Source: Myxococcota bacterium (GTDB lineage: Bacteria > Myxococcota_A > UBA9160 > UBA4427). Taken from it: a DNA stretch of 64,000 nucleotides. The DNA lies in the NCBI GenBank assembly GCA_041389495.1, contig JAWKRT010000001.1:186001-250000 (forward strand), read 5' to 3'. The translations under genes and the position numbers were made by a program. The first letter of the stretch is position 1; the number at the start of each line of letters is the position of its first letter. Below, one piece after another: positions 1 through 7,655 of this stretch. Below the pieces are notes generated by a model, which did no database searches, had not been told where the DNA came from, and was given only the letters and a program-made list of their open reading frames with translations.

Positions 1-1094
1 ATGGCCTCTTCCATGTCGCGCGCGCTCGCATCCCAGTCGAAGCGGCGCGACCACGCGAGCGCGGCCGCCGCCATCCGCCGCCAGAGCGCATCGTCCCCGA
101 GCAGCGCGCCGATGCGCGCGGCGAAGCCCTCGACGTCGCCGGGCGCGACGAGGAAGCCCGTCTCGTCGTGGCGCACGGAGTCGCGCAGGCCCGGCGCATC
201 GGCCGCGACGACGGGCGTCGCCACCGCGTTCGCCTCGATCACCGTGAGCCCCCAGCCTTCCTTCTCGGAGGGGCACACGCACACGCGCGCGGCGGCGACG
301 AGCGCGTCGCGCTCGCGGTCGGACACGAACCCCGCGAAGCGCGTGCAGTCGGCGACGCCGAGCTCGCGCGCGACGCTCTCGAGGCGCGGCTGCGCCGGGC
401 CGCGACCGACGACGACGACCTCGAGGTCGGGGAAGCGCGGCCGCAGGCGCGCCGCCGCCTCGAGCATCACCTCGACGCGCTTGTAGTGCGCGAGCCGCCC
501 GAAGTACACGAGCCGCGGCGGGCGCGGCGTCTCCGCGTCGAAGGGGACCTCGGGCGCGTGGATGCCGCAGAGGCTCACGCGCACGCGCTCCGCGTCGACG
601 CCGCGCTCGACGAGGTCGCGCTTCGAGCTCTCGCTGATCGCGAGGAACGGGCGGCCGCGGAAGACGCGCGGGATCGCGCGCTCGGCCGCCCACACGGCGG
701 CCGCGACCGGGAACGCGACCTCCTGGAACGCGGTGGTCCCGAACAGGTGGTGCGAGAGCGCGAGCACGGGCGCGCGCACGTAGAGCGGGCTCAGGAAGGG
801 GAGCTTGTTCAGGCACTCGACGACGACGTCGATCTCGCCGCGGCGCGCGGCGCTGCGCGCGGCGAGCGCGGCGTGCGCGTAGTAGAGCGGAACGCGGCCG
901 ACGCGCTCGACGCGCACGCCCCGGACGTCCTCGGTCTCCGCACTCCCCGGGAAGCGTTCGGACACGAGCCGCACCGCGGCGCCGCGCGCGGCGAGGCGCG
1001 AGAAGATCTCGAACACGTGGAGCTCCGCGCCGCCGGCGGCGGGGTGGCGCAGGTCGCGCTCGTTCAGGAGCAGGATGCGGCGGGCCTTCGTCAC
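1..1094 (-). CDS. Glycosyltransferase family 4 (GT-B), 3' end cut by window edge
   Basis: A retaining GT-B glycosyltransferase that should move a sugar from a nucleotide donor onto a cell-surface glycan or lipid at the cytoplasmic face of the membrane. Reading leftward from GTG (1094-1092) the protein opens with a Rossmann strand (ARRILLLNERD) and a glycine-rich acceptor loop (AAGGAELHVFE). Its C-terminal half has VYFGRLAHYKR and the donor-binding EX7E region (EKEGWGLTVIEANA, about residue 280), both hallmarks of GT4. The GTG lies 16 nt after the stop of the upstream polyprenol-phosphate sugar transferase, so the two are probably co-transcribed. The last residues lie beyond base 1. Sugar and acceptor cannot be told from the sequence. 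Family assignment is secure, role inferred. Confidence 0.85.
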   Translation of the reverse strand, partial: MTKARRILLLNERDLRHPAAGGAELHVFEIFSRLAARGAAVRLVSERFPGSAETEDVRGVRVERVGRVPLYYAHAALAARSAARRGEIDVVVECLNKLPFLSPLYVRAPVLALSHHLFGTTAFQEVAFPVAAAVWAAERAIPRVFRGRPFLAISESSKRDLVERGVDAERVRVSLCGIHAPEVPFDAETPRPPRLVYFGRLAHYKRVEVMLEAAARLRPRFPDLEVVVVGRGPAQPRLESVARELGVADCTRFAGFVSDRERDALVAAARVCVCPSEKEGWGLTVIEANAVATPVVAADAPGLRDSVRHDETGFLVAPGDVEGFAARIGALLGDDALWRRMAAAALAWSRRFDWDASARDMEEA

Positions 1095-1110
1095 GCGCGG
1101 CGGCTCGCGA

Positions 1111-1836
1111 TCACAGCCGGCCGAGCCAGTCGGCGATGCGCAGCCACCAGACGATCCACATCGCCTCGAAGGCGATGCGGAGCGACATCTTCGAATCGCC
1201 CCGCTTGCGGTCCACGAAGAAGAACTCGACCTCCTCGCAGCGCGCGCCCGAGCGCTCGAAGCGGTAGTTCATCTCGATCTGGAAGCCGTAGCCGTTCGAG
1301 CGGATGCGCTCGAAGCCGAGGCGTTCGAGCAGCTCGGCGCGCACGCAGCGGAAGCCGCCCGTCGTGTCGCTGATGGACAGCCCCGCCACCTTCTTCGCGT
1401 AGAGGTTCCCGAAATAGCTGATGAGGATGCGCTCGATCGGCCAGTTCACGACCGTGATGCCGTTCAGGTAGCGCGAGCCGATCACCGCGTCGGCGTGCTG
1501 GATGCGCTCGAGGAAGACGGGAAGCATGTCGGGCGGGTGCGAGAAGTCGCAGTCCATCTGGACGACGACCTCGGCGCCGAGGTCGAGCGCGCGGCGGAGC
1601 CCCGCGCGGTAGGCGGCGCCGAGCCCCTCCTTCGCGCGCCGGTGGAGCACGTCGACGCGGCCGGTGCGCAGCGCGAGGTCGTCGGCGAGCTTGCCGGTGC
1701 CGTCGGGCGATGCGTCGTCGACGACGAGCACGCGGATGCGCGCGTCCTGCGCGAGCACGGCCGTCACGAGCGGCTCGAGGTTCTCGGCCTCGTTGTAGGT
1801 CGGGACGACGACGGTGACGCGCGACGGGGCCGTCAT
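1111..1836 (-). CDS. Polyprenol-phosphate mannosyltransferase-like GT2
   Basis: A 241-residue GT-A glycosyltransferase of the dolichol/polyprenol monophosphomannose synthase type, expected to load mannose or glucose from a nucleotide sugar onto undecaprenyl phosphate for GT-C enzymes. Visible motifs are VVPTYNEAENL (residues 10-20), DDASPDGT (40-47) and the metal-binding DCD (95-97). The family-typical SDTTGGFRC and RSNGYGFQIE follow. There is no C-terminal membrane segment, so it is the single-domain soluble form. The frame stays open upstream to 1983, but the ATG at 1836 matches the usual family N-terminus. It is followed after 16 nt by the GT4 gene. A promoter-like pair lies at 1917-1946. 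Several GT-C-type proteins that could use its product are encoded at 46-62 kb; that link is inference. Confidence 0.9.
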   Translation of the reverse strand: MTAPSRVTVVVPTYNEAENLEPLVTAVLAQDARIRVLVVDDASPDGTGKLADDLALRTGRVDVLHRRAKEGLGAAYRAGLRRALDLGAEVVVQMDCDFSHPPDMLPVFLERIQHADAVIGSRYLNGITVVNWPIERILISYFGNLYAKKVAGLSISDTTGGFRCVRAELLERLGFERIRSNGYGFQIEMNYRFERSGARCEEVEFFFVDRKRGDSKMSLRIAFEAMWIVWWLRIADWLGRL

Positions 1837-1916
1837 GGCTTCGAGCTTCTGGGCACGGTTCTGCCTGCTGTCCGCTTCGACCGCCGCCGCGGCCGCCGCG
1901 GCGCGGAAGGAAGAAG

Positions 1917-1946
1917 AGACTAGGGCGGATCGCGACCGCCCCTCAA
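1917..1946 (-). promoter_or_regulatory. Candidate promoter for the GT2-GT4 pair
   Basis: On the minus strand TTGAGG (1946-1941) and TAGTCT (1922-1917) are separated by 18 nt, giving a leader of roughly 75 nt before the ATG at 1836. Both boxes are imperfect matches to the housekeeping consensus. Confidence 0.4.
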
Positions 1947-2171
1947 GCACTCGCGCACGCGGCGCGCGCGACGCCTCTCGCATTCGTGCGTGGCCCGTCG
2001 GCGTGGGAGGTGTCGCTGCGCGCGAGCTGCGCGCGACGTGCGCGCGGCTCGCGGCGCGCCGAGGGCGCGCGCCGTCGCACGCCGCCGTTCAGGGGCGCGA
2101 GGCCGCTTCCGATAGGCAGCGCACCGCCGGGTGGGATCGACCGCGTCGGGAGCGCCGACGCACTCCGCATC

Positions 2172-2205
2172 GTTCGAAGGGTTCGAGGGGTCCGAGGGGT
2201 CCGAG
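2172..2205 (+). repeat. 9-bp tandem repeat reaching the start codon
   Basis: Nearly four units (GTTCGAAGG, GTTCGAGGG, GTCCGAGGG, GTCCGAG) run up to one base before the ATG at 2207. The units carry GAGGGG, the only Shine-Dalgarno-like sequence for the hydrolase gene. A change in copy number would therefore change the ribosome-binding context. Confidence 0.7.
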
Positions 2206-2206
2206 C

Positions 2207-3001
2207 ATGCAGCGCGTCGAGAGGGAATGGGATCGCGGCGGAGTCGTGCTGCGCGGCGACGAGAGCGAGGGCGACGGCCCCGCCGTCGTCTTCGTCCACG
2301 GCTGGTGCTGCGATCGCAGCTTCCTCGCTCCGCAATTCGATCACTTCGCGCGTCGCCGTCGCGTCGTCGCGCTCGATCTGCGAGGCCACGGACGCAGCGA
2401 CGGTGTCGGAACCGACTGCGCGATCCGCGACCTCGCCGACGACGTCGCGAGCGTCATCGAGCAGTGCGGGCTCGAGCGGCCCGTGCTCGTCGGACACAGC
2501 CTCGGCGGCGTCATCGCGCTCGACGTGGCCGTGCGCCGGCCCGAGCTCGTCGGCGCGATCGCGATGCTCGACTCGATCGTCGCCATTCCGAGTCATCTCG
2601 ACGGTCTCGCGCAGGGCCTCTCCCTGCTGCTCGCGTCGCCGCGCTTCCGCGAGACGCTCGTCGACTTCGTGGACCAGTGGCTGCTGCGGCCGGACAGCGA
2701 CCGCGCCCTGCGCGATCGCGTCGTGGACGTGATGGCGAACGCCGACCCCGACGTCGCGCTGCAGGCGTGGCAGTCGATGGTCGAGTACGACGACCGGGGT
2801 GCGATCAAGGCGTGCCCGGTTCCCATTCTCTTCATGGCGGCCGAGAACACGGTCGCCTCGCTCGAGGAGCTGCCGGACATGCACCCGGACCTCGAGCTCG
2901 TCTACATGCGCGGGGTCTCGCACTTCCATCCGCTCGAGGCGCCCGAGGCCACCAACCGCCACCTCGAGGACTTCCTCGATCGTCTCCGGTCGCGTCGTTA
3001 G
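2207..3001 (+). CDS. Alpha/beta hydrolase
   Basis: A 264-residue alpha/beta-hydrolase-fold enzyme. It has the oxyanion-hole HG (31-32), the DLRGHGRSD segment (57-65) usual for esterase/haloperoxidase-like members, the nucleophile elbow GHSLGG with Ser98, and a C-terminal His in GVSHFH (His239 or His241). The third catalytic residue is less clear: the usual Asp position reads AAENT, so Glu213 may serve. There is no signal peptide, so it should be cytoplasmic. The ATG at 2207 is chosen because the hydrolase fold begins right after it. Substrate unknown; the helical lid (about 125-195) is not diagnostic. Confidence 0.85.
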   Translation: MQRVEREWDRGGVVLRGDESEGDGPAVVFVHGWCCDRSFLAPQFDHFARRRRVVALDLRGHGRSDGVGTDCAIRDLADDVASVIEQCGLERPVLVGHSLGGVIALDVAVRRPELVGAIAMLDSIVAIPSHLDGLAQGLSLLLASPRFRETLVDFVDQWLLRPDSDRALRDRVVDVMANADPDVALQAWQSMVEYDDRGAIKACPVPILFMAAENTVASLEELPDMHPDLELVYMRGVSHFHPLEAPEATNRHLEDFLDRLRSRR

Positions 3002-3014
3002 GCGAGGGTCGAGC

Positions 3015-3020
3015 TAGCCT
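3015..3020 (+). promoter_or_regulatory. Candidate -10 box (TAGCCT) before the VanZ-like gene
   Basis: TAGCCT lies 45 nt before the ATG at 3066 and fits the TANNNT pattern seen before many genes in this window. No convincing -35 is visible. Confidence 0.3.
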
Positions 3021-3065
3021 CCCCGCGGCGCGGACGAGCGCGCGGAGCGGAGGCACGGCGCGTCG

Positions 3066-4361
3066 ATGGCGACGGGGATGCACGGAGCCGCCCGGTCGGG
3101 GCGCGGCGGAGCGGCGCTCGCGTGGGCGCTGGCCGGCGCGTGGGCGGCCTCGATCTTCGCCGCGATCCCGCTCGCGCGGTCGATCGAGCACGCCGTGCGC
3201 GATGCGCTCGGGCAGCGGGCCTTCGGGTGGCTCGCGATCGGCGCCGTCCTCGCCGCCACCGCGGCCGCGCTCGCCGCCGTCGGGCGCAGCCGCGGCGCGA
3301 CCGCGTCTCCCCGTGACGCGCACTCTCCGCGCGCCGCGGTGCGCGCGGTCTGGCTCGTCGCCGTCGCCGCCGCGTTCGCGGTCGCCACCGCCTCGCTGTG
3401 GAGCAACCCCGAGGAGGCGATGCACTTCGTCCAGTACGGAGTGCTGTCGCTGCTGCTCCAGCGCGCCGTCGCCTTCCGCCTTCCCGACGCCTCGAGCTAC
3501 TTCGTCGCCGCGCTGGCCGGCGCGCTCGTCGGCTGCGCCGACGAAGCCGTGCAGTGGGTCGTTCCGGGCCGCTACTTCGGGCTGCGCGACATCGCGATCA
3601 ACGCCTTCGCCGCGTCGCTCGTGCAGGTCGGGCTCGCGATGGGGATCCGGCCCGCGGGCGTCGCGCGAACGACGTCGCGCGCGGGCCGGCGCGTCGCCCT
3701 GCGCATCGCCCTCGCGCTCTGGGCGGCGCTCCTCGCGTTCGCGCTCAACACGCCCGCTCGCGTCGCCGTCTGGGCGCCTCGACTTCCGGGCCTCGCGTTC
3801 CTCGCGACGAACGAGAGCACGATGATGGAGTACGGGCACAGATACGACGCGCCGGACATCGGCGTCTTCCGCTCGCGCCTCGCGCCGGAGGAGCTCGCGC
3901 GCGAGGACGCGACGCGTGCCGCCGCCGGGGCCGCTCTCCTCGACGCCTACCGCGACGCCTATGGCGACTTCCTCGTCGACGTTCCGCCCCAGCGCGATCC
4001 GTTCGTGCACGAGCTGCGGGTCCACCTGTTCCGTCGCGATCGCTATCTCGAGTTCTGGCGGGCGCAGACGGGCGGGTCGCCCGAGCAGGTGGAGGAGCGG
4101 CGCAAGCTCGCGACGGTCGCGGCGCGCGAGGATCGCCTCGTTCGCCGCTTCTTCGCGCGCACGTTCGCCGCGTCGGGCTATGCGCTCCCGCCCGACGTCG
4201 CCGCGCGTGTCGCGCGCGACGAGCTTCCCGGGCTGGACTACGAGAGCACGGTGAGCCGCGATCTCGTCACCTCCGTCGGCGAGGGGGAGCTGCTCGCCGT
4301 CTTCGCGCTCGCGCTCGTCGCGCTGCTCACGGCGCTCCTGTCGCAGCGCGAGAGCGGCTAG
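3066..4361 (+). CDS. VanZ-like membrane protein with long extra domain
   Basis: A 431-residue membrane protein. The first 200 residues hold several hydrophobic segments and the VanZ-family signature: EEAMHFVQYGVLSLLL near residue 115, then ADEAVQWVVPGRYFGLRDIAINAFAA near 155-190. VanZ-like domains occur in many small envelope proteins of uncertain activity. Residues about 215-400 are a soluble, charged, probably extracytoplasmic region rich in Arg and Glu that I do not recognise. A last hydrophobic segment (ELLAVFALALVALLTALL) ends the protein. Typical VanZ proteins are less than half this length, so the extra domain is the novelty. The next gene follows after 43 nt. Confidence 0.75.
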   Translation: MATGMHGAARSGRGGAALAWALAGAWAASIFAAIPLARSIEHAVRDALGQRAFGWLAIGAVLAATAAALAAVGRSRGATASPRDAHSPRAAVRAVWLVAVAAAFAVATASLWSNPEEAMHFVQYGVLSLLLQRAVAFRLPDASSYFVAALAGALVGCADEAVQWVVPGRYFGLRDIAINAFAASLVQVGLAMGIRPAGVARTTSRAGRRVALRIALALWAALLAFALNTPARVAVWAPRLPGLAFLATNESTMMEYGHRYDAPDIGVFRSRLAPEELAREDATRAAAGAALLDAYRDAYGDFLVDVPPQRDPFVHELRVHLFRRDRYLEFWRAQTGGSPEQVEERRKLATVAAREDRLVRRFFARTFAASGYALPPDVAARVARDELPGLDYESTVSRDLVTSVGEGELLAVFALALVALLTALLSQRESG

Positions 4362-4390
4362 CCGTCGTCGGCGCGCGTGCGTACGCGAGC

Positions 4391-4396
4391 TACCCT
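4391..4396 (+). promoter_or_regulatory. -10-like TACCCT 8 nt before a GTG start
   Basis: TACCCT ends 8 nt before the GTG at 4405, the same spacing as in front of the Fur-family gene. If used, transcription would begin at or next to the start codon. This favours the GTG at 4405 over the later ATG at 4648. Confidence 0.35.
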
Positions 4397-4404
4397 GCCC
4401 TGCC

Positions 4405-5388
4405 GTGCGCGACGAAGGCGGAAAGGCTCGACCCTCCGAGGACACCGCGCGTGGCACCCTGCGCGAGCGGATCGCGAGCGGGCGCCAGGCGGGGCGCGCC
4501 GCGATCGCTCGCGCGCGCGAGCGCACTCGCACGGCGGTGCGCAACGGCAGCGCCGCGCTCCGCGCGGGCGGGGACGCCGCCCGGCGGCGCACCGCTCCGT
4601 CGCCGGCCCTCCCCTATTTGGCCTTACTTCGCACGCCGGCCCTGCCGATGGCGACGCCCGTCATGCACCGAGAGATGCGGGTCGCGACGTACAACGTGCA
4701 CCGGTGGAGCGGGCTCAACGGGCGCAGCCGGCCCGATGCGGCGCGCGCGGCCTTCGTCATCTCGGAGCTCGACGCCGACGTCGTCGCGCTCCAGGAGGTG
4801 CTGCGTCCGTTCACGGGCGAGGACCCGCTCGAGATGCTCTCGGACGCGCTCGGCCTCCACCTCGCGTTCGCGGTGACGCGCCAGCACAAGCTCGGCCAGC
4901 TCGGCAACGCCATCCTGTCGCGCCTCCCGATCTCCGGCCTGTCGGTGCTCGACATCTCGTACTCGCGGATCGAGCGGCGCGGCGCGCTGTGCGCGCAGGT
5001 GGGCGGAGACGCCGAGGGCGGCGGCCTGTCCGTGATCGCGACGCACCTCTCGCTCGTCGATCGCACGCGCCACCGCCAGGTCCAGTCGCTGCTCGAGCAT
5101 CCGCAGCTCGCGACGGGCGCGGCCGTGCTCCTCGGCGACATGAACGCCTGGCGCCGCTGCAAGGCGAGCCGCGAGCTCGACTCGACGCTCGAGCAGCACC
5201 ACAACCGCGCGTGGCCGGCCTCGTTCCCCGCACTGCGCCCCGTGCTCGCGCTCGACCGCATCTACGCCCGCGGCGCGGACGTGGTCGACGTCGCGACCCA
5301 CGCGACGGCGGCGGCGCGCCGCGCGTCCGATCACCTCCCCGTCGTGGCGCGCATCGCCGTCAAGCCCGCGACGGGCGACCCCGACTAA
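4405..5388 (+). CDS. Endonuclease/exonuclease/phosphatase family protein
   Basis: A metal-dependent phosphodiesterase-fold protein (327 residues from GTG 4405; 246 from ATG 4648). Motifs appear in family order: RVATYNVHRWSG, the metal-ligand Glu in VVALQEVL (about 130), GNAILSRLPI, THLSLVDR, LLGDMNAW (about 244) and the catalytic SDHLPV (about 308). Members cleave phosphodiesters in nucleic acids, sphingolipids or inositol phosphates; the substrate here is not evident. The first 80 residues are basic and low-complexity and precede the fold. The TACCCT box just upstream supports the long form, while the domain boundary supports the short one. Confidence 0.85.
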   Translation: MRDEGGKARPSEDTARGTLRERIASGRQAGRAAIARARERTRTAVRNGSAALRAGGDAARRRTAPSPALPYLALLRTPALPMATPVMHREMRVATYNVHRWSGLNGRSRPDAARAAFVISELDADVVALQEVLRPFTGEDPLEMLSDALGLHLAFAVTRQHKLGQLGNAILSRLPISGLSVLDISYSRIERRGALCAQVGGDAEGGGLSVIATHLSLVDRTRHRQVQSLLEHPQLATGAAVLLGDMNAWRRCKASRELDSTLEQHHNRAWPASFPALRPVLALDRIYARGADVVDVATHATAAARRASDHLPVVARIAVKPATGDPD

Positions 5389-5453
5389 CGAGCCTCCCGC
5401 TCGCCCGGAACGCCGCGCCCCGAACGCGCTGGCGCCGGGACGCGCCGGCGCCG

Positions 5454-5459
5454 TACTCT
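5454..5459 (+). promoter_or_regulatory. Candidate -10 box (TACTCT)
   Basis: TACTCT sits 25 nt before the ATG at 5485, with a GGAGGGG ribosome-binding site between them. It fits the TANNNT set in this window. Confidence 0.3.
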
Positions 5460-5484
5460 CGGAGGCCTGCGGGCCGGAGGGGCG

Positions 5485-5976
5485 ATGGCGCGATCGGACG
5501 ACGAGGACCGACCGAAGCGGAGCTGGCGCGAGATCGACCAGATGCGCTCCGGCGCGCGCCCGCGCGACGAGGCGCGGCCGCGCGGCCGCTGGGCCGAAGC
5601 GCAGGCGCGGCGCGCGACTGCCCAGTACACGAAGCAGCTCGATGCGCTCTTCTCCTCGGGCCAGGGGGGTGCGCGCGGCGAAGAGCTCGCCGCTGCGATG
5701 CGCGAGGCGCACGGCGGCCCCGACCTCGCGACGGCGTGCCGCGCCTATCGCGACGAGGTCGGCGTCCCGGACGCGCCCGACCTCCTCGGCCTCTTCCTCG
5801 ACACGGGCGATCGCGAGCTCGTCGTCGCGGCGCTCGAGCTCCTGCTCGCGCGCGCCCGCGCGGGCGAGGACGCGCCCTCGAAGGGGCTGCGCCGCCAGGT
5901 CGAGACGCTCGCCCAGGACTTCGACGCCGCGATCGCCGACGTCGCCGAGGAGCTGCTCGAGGCCCTCGCCGGCTGA
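5485..5976 (+). CDS. Conserved-looking hypothetical protein
   Basis: A 163-residue soluble protein that I cannot assign to a named family. The N-terminal 50 residues are highly charged, containing KRSWREIDQMR and then Arg-rich low-complexity sequence. The remainder is predicted all-helical (YTKQLDALF, ELVVAALELLLARA, LRRQVETLAQDFD), with Leu/Ala spacing compatible with helical repeats. There is no signal peptide or metal motif. GGAGGGG precedes the ATG by 2-3 nt. The codon pattern matches the neighbours, so I regard it as a real gene of unknown function. It lies between the phosphodiesterase gene and the Fur-family gene on the same strand. Confidence 0.7.
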   Translation: MARSDDEDRPKRSWREIDQMRSGARPRDEARPRGRWAEAQARRATAQYTKQLDALFSSGQGGARGEELAAAMREAHGGPDLATACRAYRDEVGVPDAPDLLGLFLDTGDRELVVAALELLLARARAGEDAPSKGLRRQVETLAQDFDAAIADVAEELLEALAG

Positions 5977-6037
5977 GCGGCCGCGCGCTCCGTCGCTCCC
6001 GCGGCCCGCCGCGGCGCGTTCGCGGGCGGTCTCGCGT

Positions 6038-6066
6038 TTGGCCGCCCCGGGCGCGTCGCGTACCCT
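6038..6066 (+). promoter_or_regulatory. Candidate promoter of the Fur-family gene
   Basis: TTGGCC (6038-6043), a 17-nt spacer and TACCCT (6061-6066) lie just before the ATG at 6075. Only 8 nt separate the -10 hexamer from the start codon, so the transcript would be leaderless or nearly so. No Shine-Dalgarno is present, consistent with that. Confidence 0.5.
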
Positions 6067-6074
6067 GCGACGCG

Positions 6075-6509
6075 ATGTCCGACTCGGCCGAACGCGAGCT
6101 GCTGGCGCGCTATCTCGAGGAGCACAACCTCAAGCACACCCGGCAGCGCGACGTGATCCTCGATGCCTTCCTGGCGTCGAAGGGCCACGTCACGAGCGAG
6201 GAGCTCTATCAGCGCGTCCGCGAGGAGCACCCGAACATCGGGTACACGACCGTGTACCGGACGATGAAGCTGCTGGCGGACGCCGGCGTCGCGCAGGAGC
6301 GCCAGTTCGGCGACGGGCTCACGCGCTACGAGGTCGAGCAGGAGCACCACGACCACCTCGTCTGCCTCGGCTGCGGGCGCATCGTCGAGTTCGAGTGCGA
6401 GGAGATCGAGGCCGCGCAGGCGGAGATCGCCGAGCGGTACCGGTTCCGGCTGGTCCGCCACCGCCACGAGCTCTACGGCTACTGTGCGTCGTGCGGCAGC
6501 GCGCGCTGA
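6075..6509 (+). CDS. fur: Fur-family metal-responsive repressor
   Basis: A 144-residue Fur/Zur/PerR-type transcription factor. The winged-helix DNA-binding half runs to about residue 84 and contains GYTTVYRTMKLL, the recognition-helix signature. The dimerisation half has the metal-binding cluster HHDH (91-94) and two CXXC pairs, Cys97/Cys100 and Cys137/Cys140, which form the structural zinc site. Length and motif order are normal for Fur. Iron, zinc and peroxide sensors cannot be separated reliably by eye, so the fur symbol is provisional. No metal-uptake gene or obvious AT-rich Fur box is nearby, so its targets are probably elsewhere. Confidence 0.9.
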   Translation: MSDSAERELLARYLEEHNLKHTRQRDVILDAFLASKGHVTSEELYQRVREEHPNIGYTTVYRTMKLLADAGVAQERQFGDGLTRYEVEQEHHDHLVCLGCGRIVEFECEEIEAAQAEIAERYRFRLVRHRHELYGYCASCGSAR

Positions 6510-6876
6510 CGCCACCGGTCGCGTTGACGCAGCGAGTCGAAGCCCGCGCCTCGTCGCCGCCGCCGTGCGGACGACCGCGCTGACGGGCGTCAGCCCGGGG
6601 TGGGCGGTCGACCCCTCGGCCGATCGCCGCGCTCGCGCGCGAAGTCCAGGGTGTTCACGCGAACCGCGACCCTATAAGATGTGCCGCTGGCATCGCTGCC
6701 GCGGGGGAAGCGCACGCATTCGGACGCGCCGGAGCGCGAGCGGACGGAGTGTCCGCCACCGGCGCGCGCGATCTGCCGAGCTCGACGCGGCGCTCGGTCG
6801 CAGGGGTCTCTCTCAGTCGTTCTCGCCGGTGGCTCTCGTCGATCCGGAGTTCCGGGAAGGCATCAAGGAGTTGAGC
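6510..6876 (+). other. Non-coding region before the PEP-CTERM-like gene, 367 nt
   Basis: No gene recognised. It contains the inverted repeat at 6579-6594, a lower-GC stretch with TTCACG (6654-6659) and TATAAGAT (6673-6680), and a long leader ending in AAGGAG (6865-6870). A near-palindrome GTTCACGCGAAC (6653-6664) overlaps the TTCACG and could be an operator. If the TATAAGAT is a -10 element, the leader is close to 190 nt, unusually long for this window. Confidence 0.4.
6579..6594 (+). terminator. Inverted repeat after the Fur-family gene
   Basis: GCTGACG (6579-6585) and CGTCAGC (6588-6594) pair perfectly around GG. Position 70 nt after the Fur stop suits a terminator, but there is no T-tract. 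As a dyad it could equally be a protein-binding site. Confidence 0.35.
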
Positions 6877-7518
6877 ATGAGCAGCGTGAAGCGGGGTCTT
6901 GCGTTGGTGGCCGCGGTCGCGGGTCTGACGTTCGCGGCGGGGAGCGCGCACGCGGCGTCCGCCATCGATTTCGTCTGGCTGAGCTCGGGGACGCCGACGG
7001 TCGCGTCGCCCGCGGCGTCGTCGACGATCACGGGTGCGTTCCGGCTCACGGGTGAGGACCCGGGCATGTGGCTCATCGTCTTCACGCTCCAGTTCGACAC
7101 GGTCGAGCTCGACTTCGTGAACGCGACGGAGATGACGAACGTGATCGGTGCGCCCATGAACGCCAACTCGATCGGTCCGATCACCTCCGGCGTCAACGTC
7201 GACGAGATGGGCGGCGTCGTGAACCAGCTCGACTGGCAGGGACAGTTCACGAACCTCACGGGCTGTGCCACGGGCTGCGTCATCACGCTCGGAACCATCC
7301 AGTTCCGCGTCGCCAGCACCGGCGCGACGGGCGACGGGCTCGACCGCGACATCCGGCTCGGCGAATTCTCGGTCGGACTCGACGGCACGTACTCTGGAAT
7401 GGGCGTCGACCTCCCCGCGACCTACGGCGACGGTGCGGTGCTCCCGGAGCCGATGTCGGCCGCGTTCGGCGCGGCCGCGCTCGGCGTGCTGGGGCTGATC
7501 GCGCGACGCCGCGCGTAG
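6877..7518 (+). CDS. Exported protein with PEP-CTERM-like sorting tail
   Basis: A 213-residue exported protein. Residues 1-25 form a signal peptide (basic MSSVKR, hydrophobic core, cleavage after AHA). The mature part is beta-rich and Thr/Gly/Asn-rich with one closely spaced Cys pair in TGCATGCV. The end has the tripartite shape of an exosortase substrate: LPEP, a hydrophobic stretch of about 16 residues, then RRRA. PEP-CTERM proteins are processed by exosortase and often linked to extracellular polysaccharide. No exosortase gene lies in this window. AAGGAG precedes the ATG by 6 nt and a strong hairpin follows the gene, so it is monocistronic. Confidence 0.8.
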   Translation: MSSVKRGLALVAAVAGLTFAAGSAHAASAIDFVWLSSGTPTVASPAASSTITGAFRLTGEDPGMWLIVFTLQFDTVELDFVNATEMTNVIGAPMNANSIGPITSGVNVDEMGGVVNQLDWQGQFTNLTGCATGCVITLGTIQFRVASTGATGDGLDRDIRLGEFSVGLDGTYSGMGVDLPATYGDGAVLPEPMSAAFGAAALGVLGLIARRRA

Positions 7519-7541
7519 CATCGCATCCAGCGTCTCGAACG

Positions 7542-7576
7542 GACGCCCCGCCTCGGAGGATCCGAGGCGGGGCGTC
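7542..7576 (+). terminator. 16-bp GC-rich hairpin terminator
   Basis: Positions 7542-7557 and 7561-7576 are perfect reverse complements (16-bp stem, loop GGA), 23 nt after the PEP-CTERM-like gene. It lacks a T-run, as is common in such GC-rich genomes, but is the strongest stem near this stop codon. Confidence 0.75.
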
Positions 7577-7655
7577 GTCGTCTGGAGGGGGCTGCGCCGC
7601 GGGCGAGGTCGGCGCGGGCCTCAACTCGGCCCGCTTCGGCGTCGATGACCGCCGC

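Larger units (their letters stand above)
1837..2206. other. Divergent intergenic region, 370 nt
   Basis: No credible gene is visible: the open frames here are Arg/Ala/Gly-rich and lack a recognisable domain. It holds the candidate leftward promoter at 1917-1946, a weak GC stem (GGGCGG 1923-1928 with CCGCCC 1936-1941) and the 9-bp tandem repeat that abuts the next start codon. Confidence 0.5.

Noticed and set aside
40..1373. Plus-strand open frames in the first 1.4 kb
   Set aside because: They are antisense to two clear glycosyltransferase genes and consist of Arg/Ala-rich sequence without motifs.
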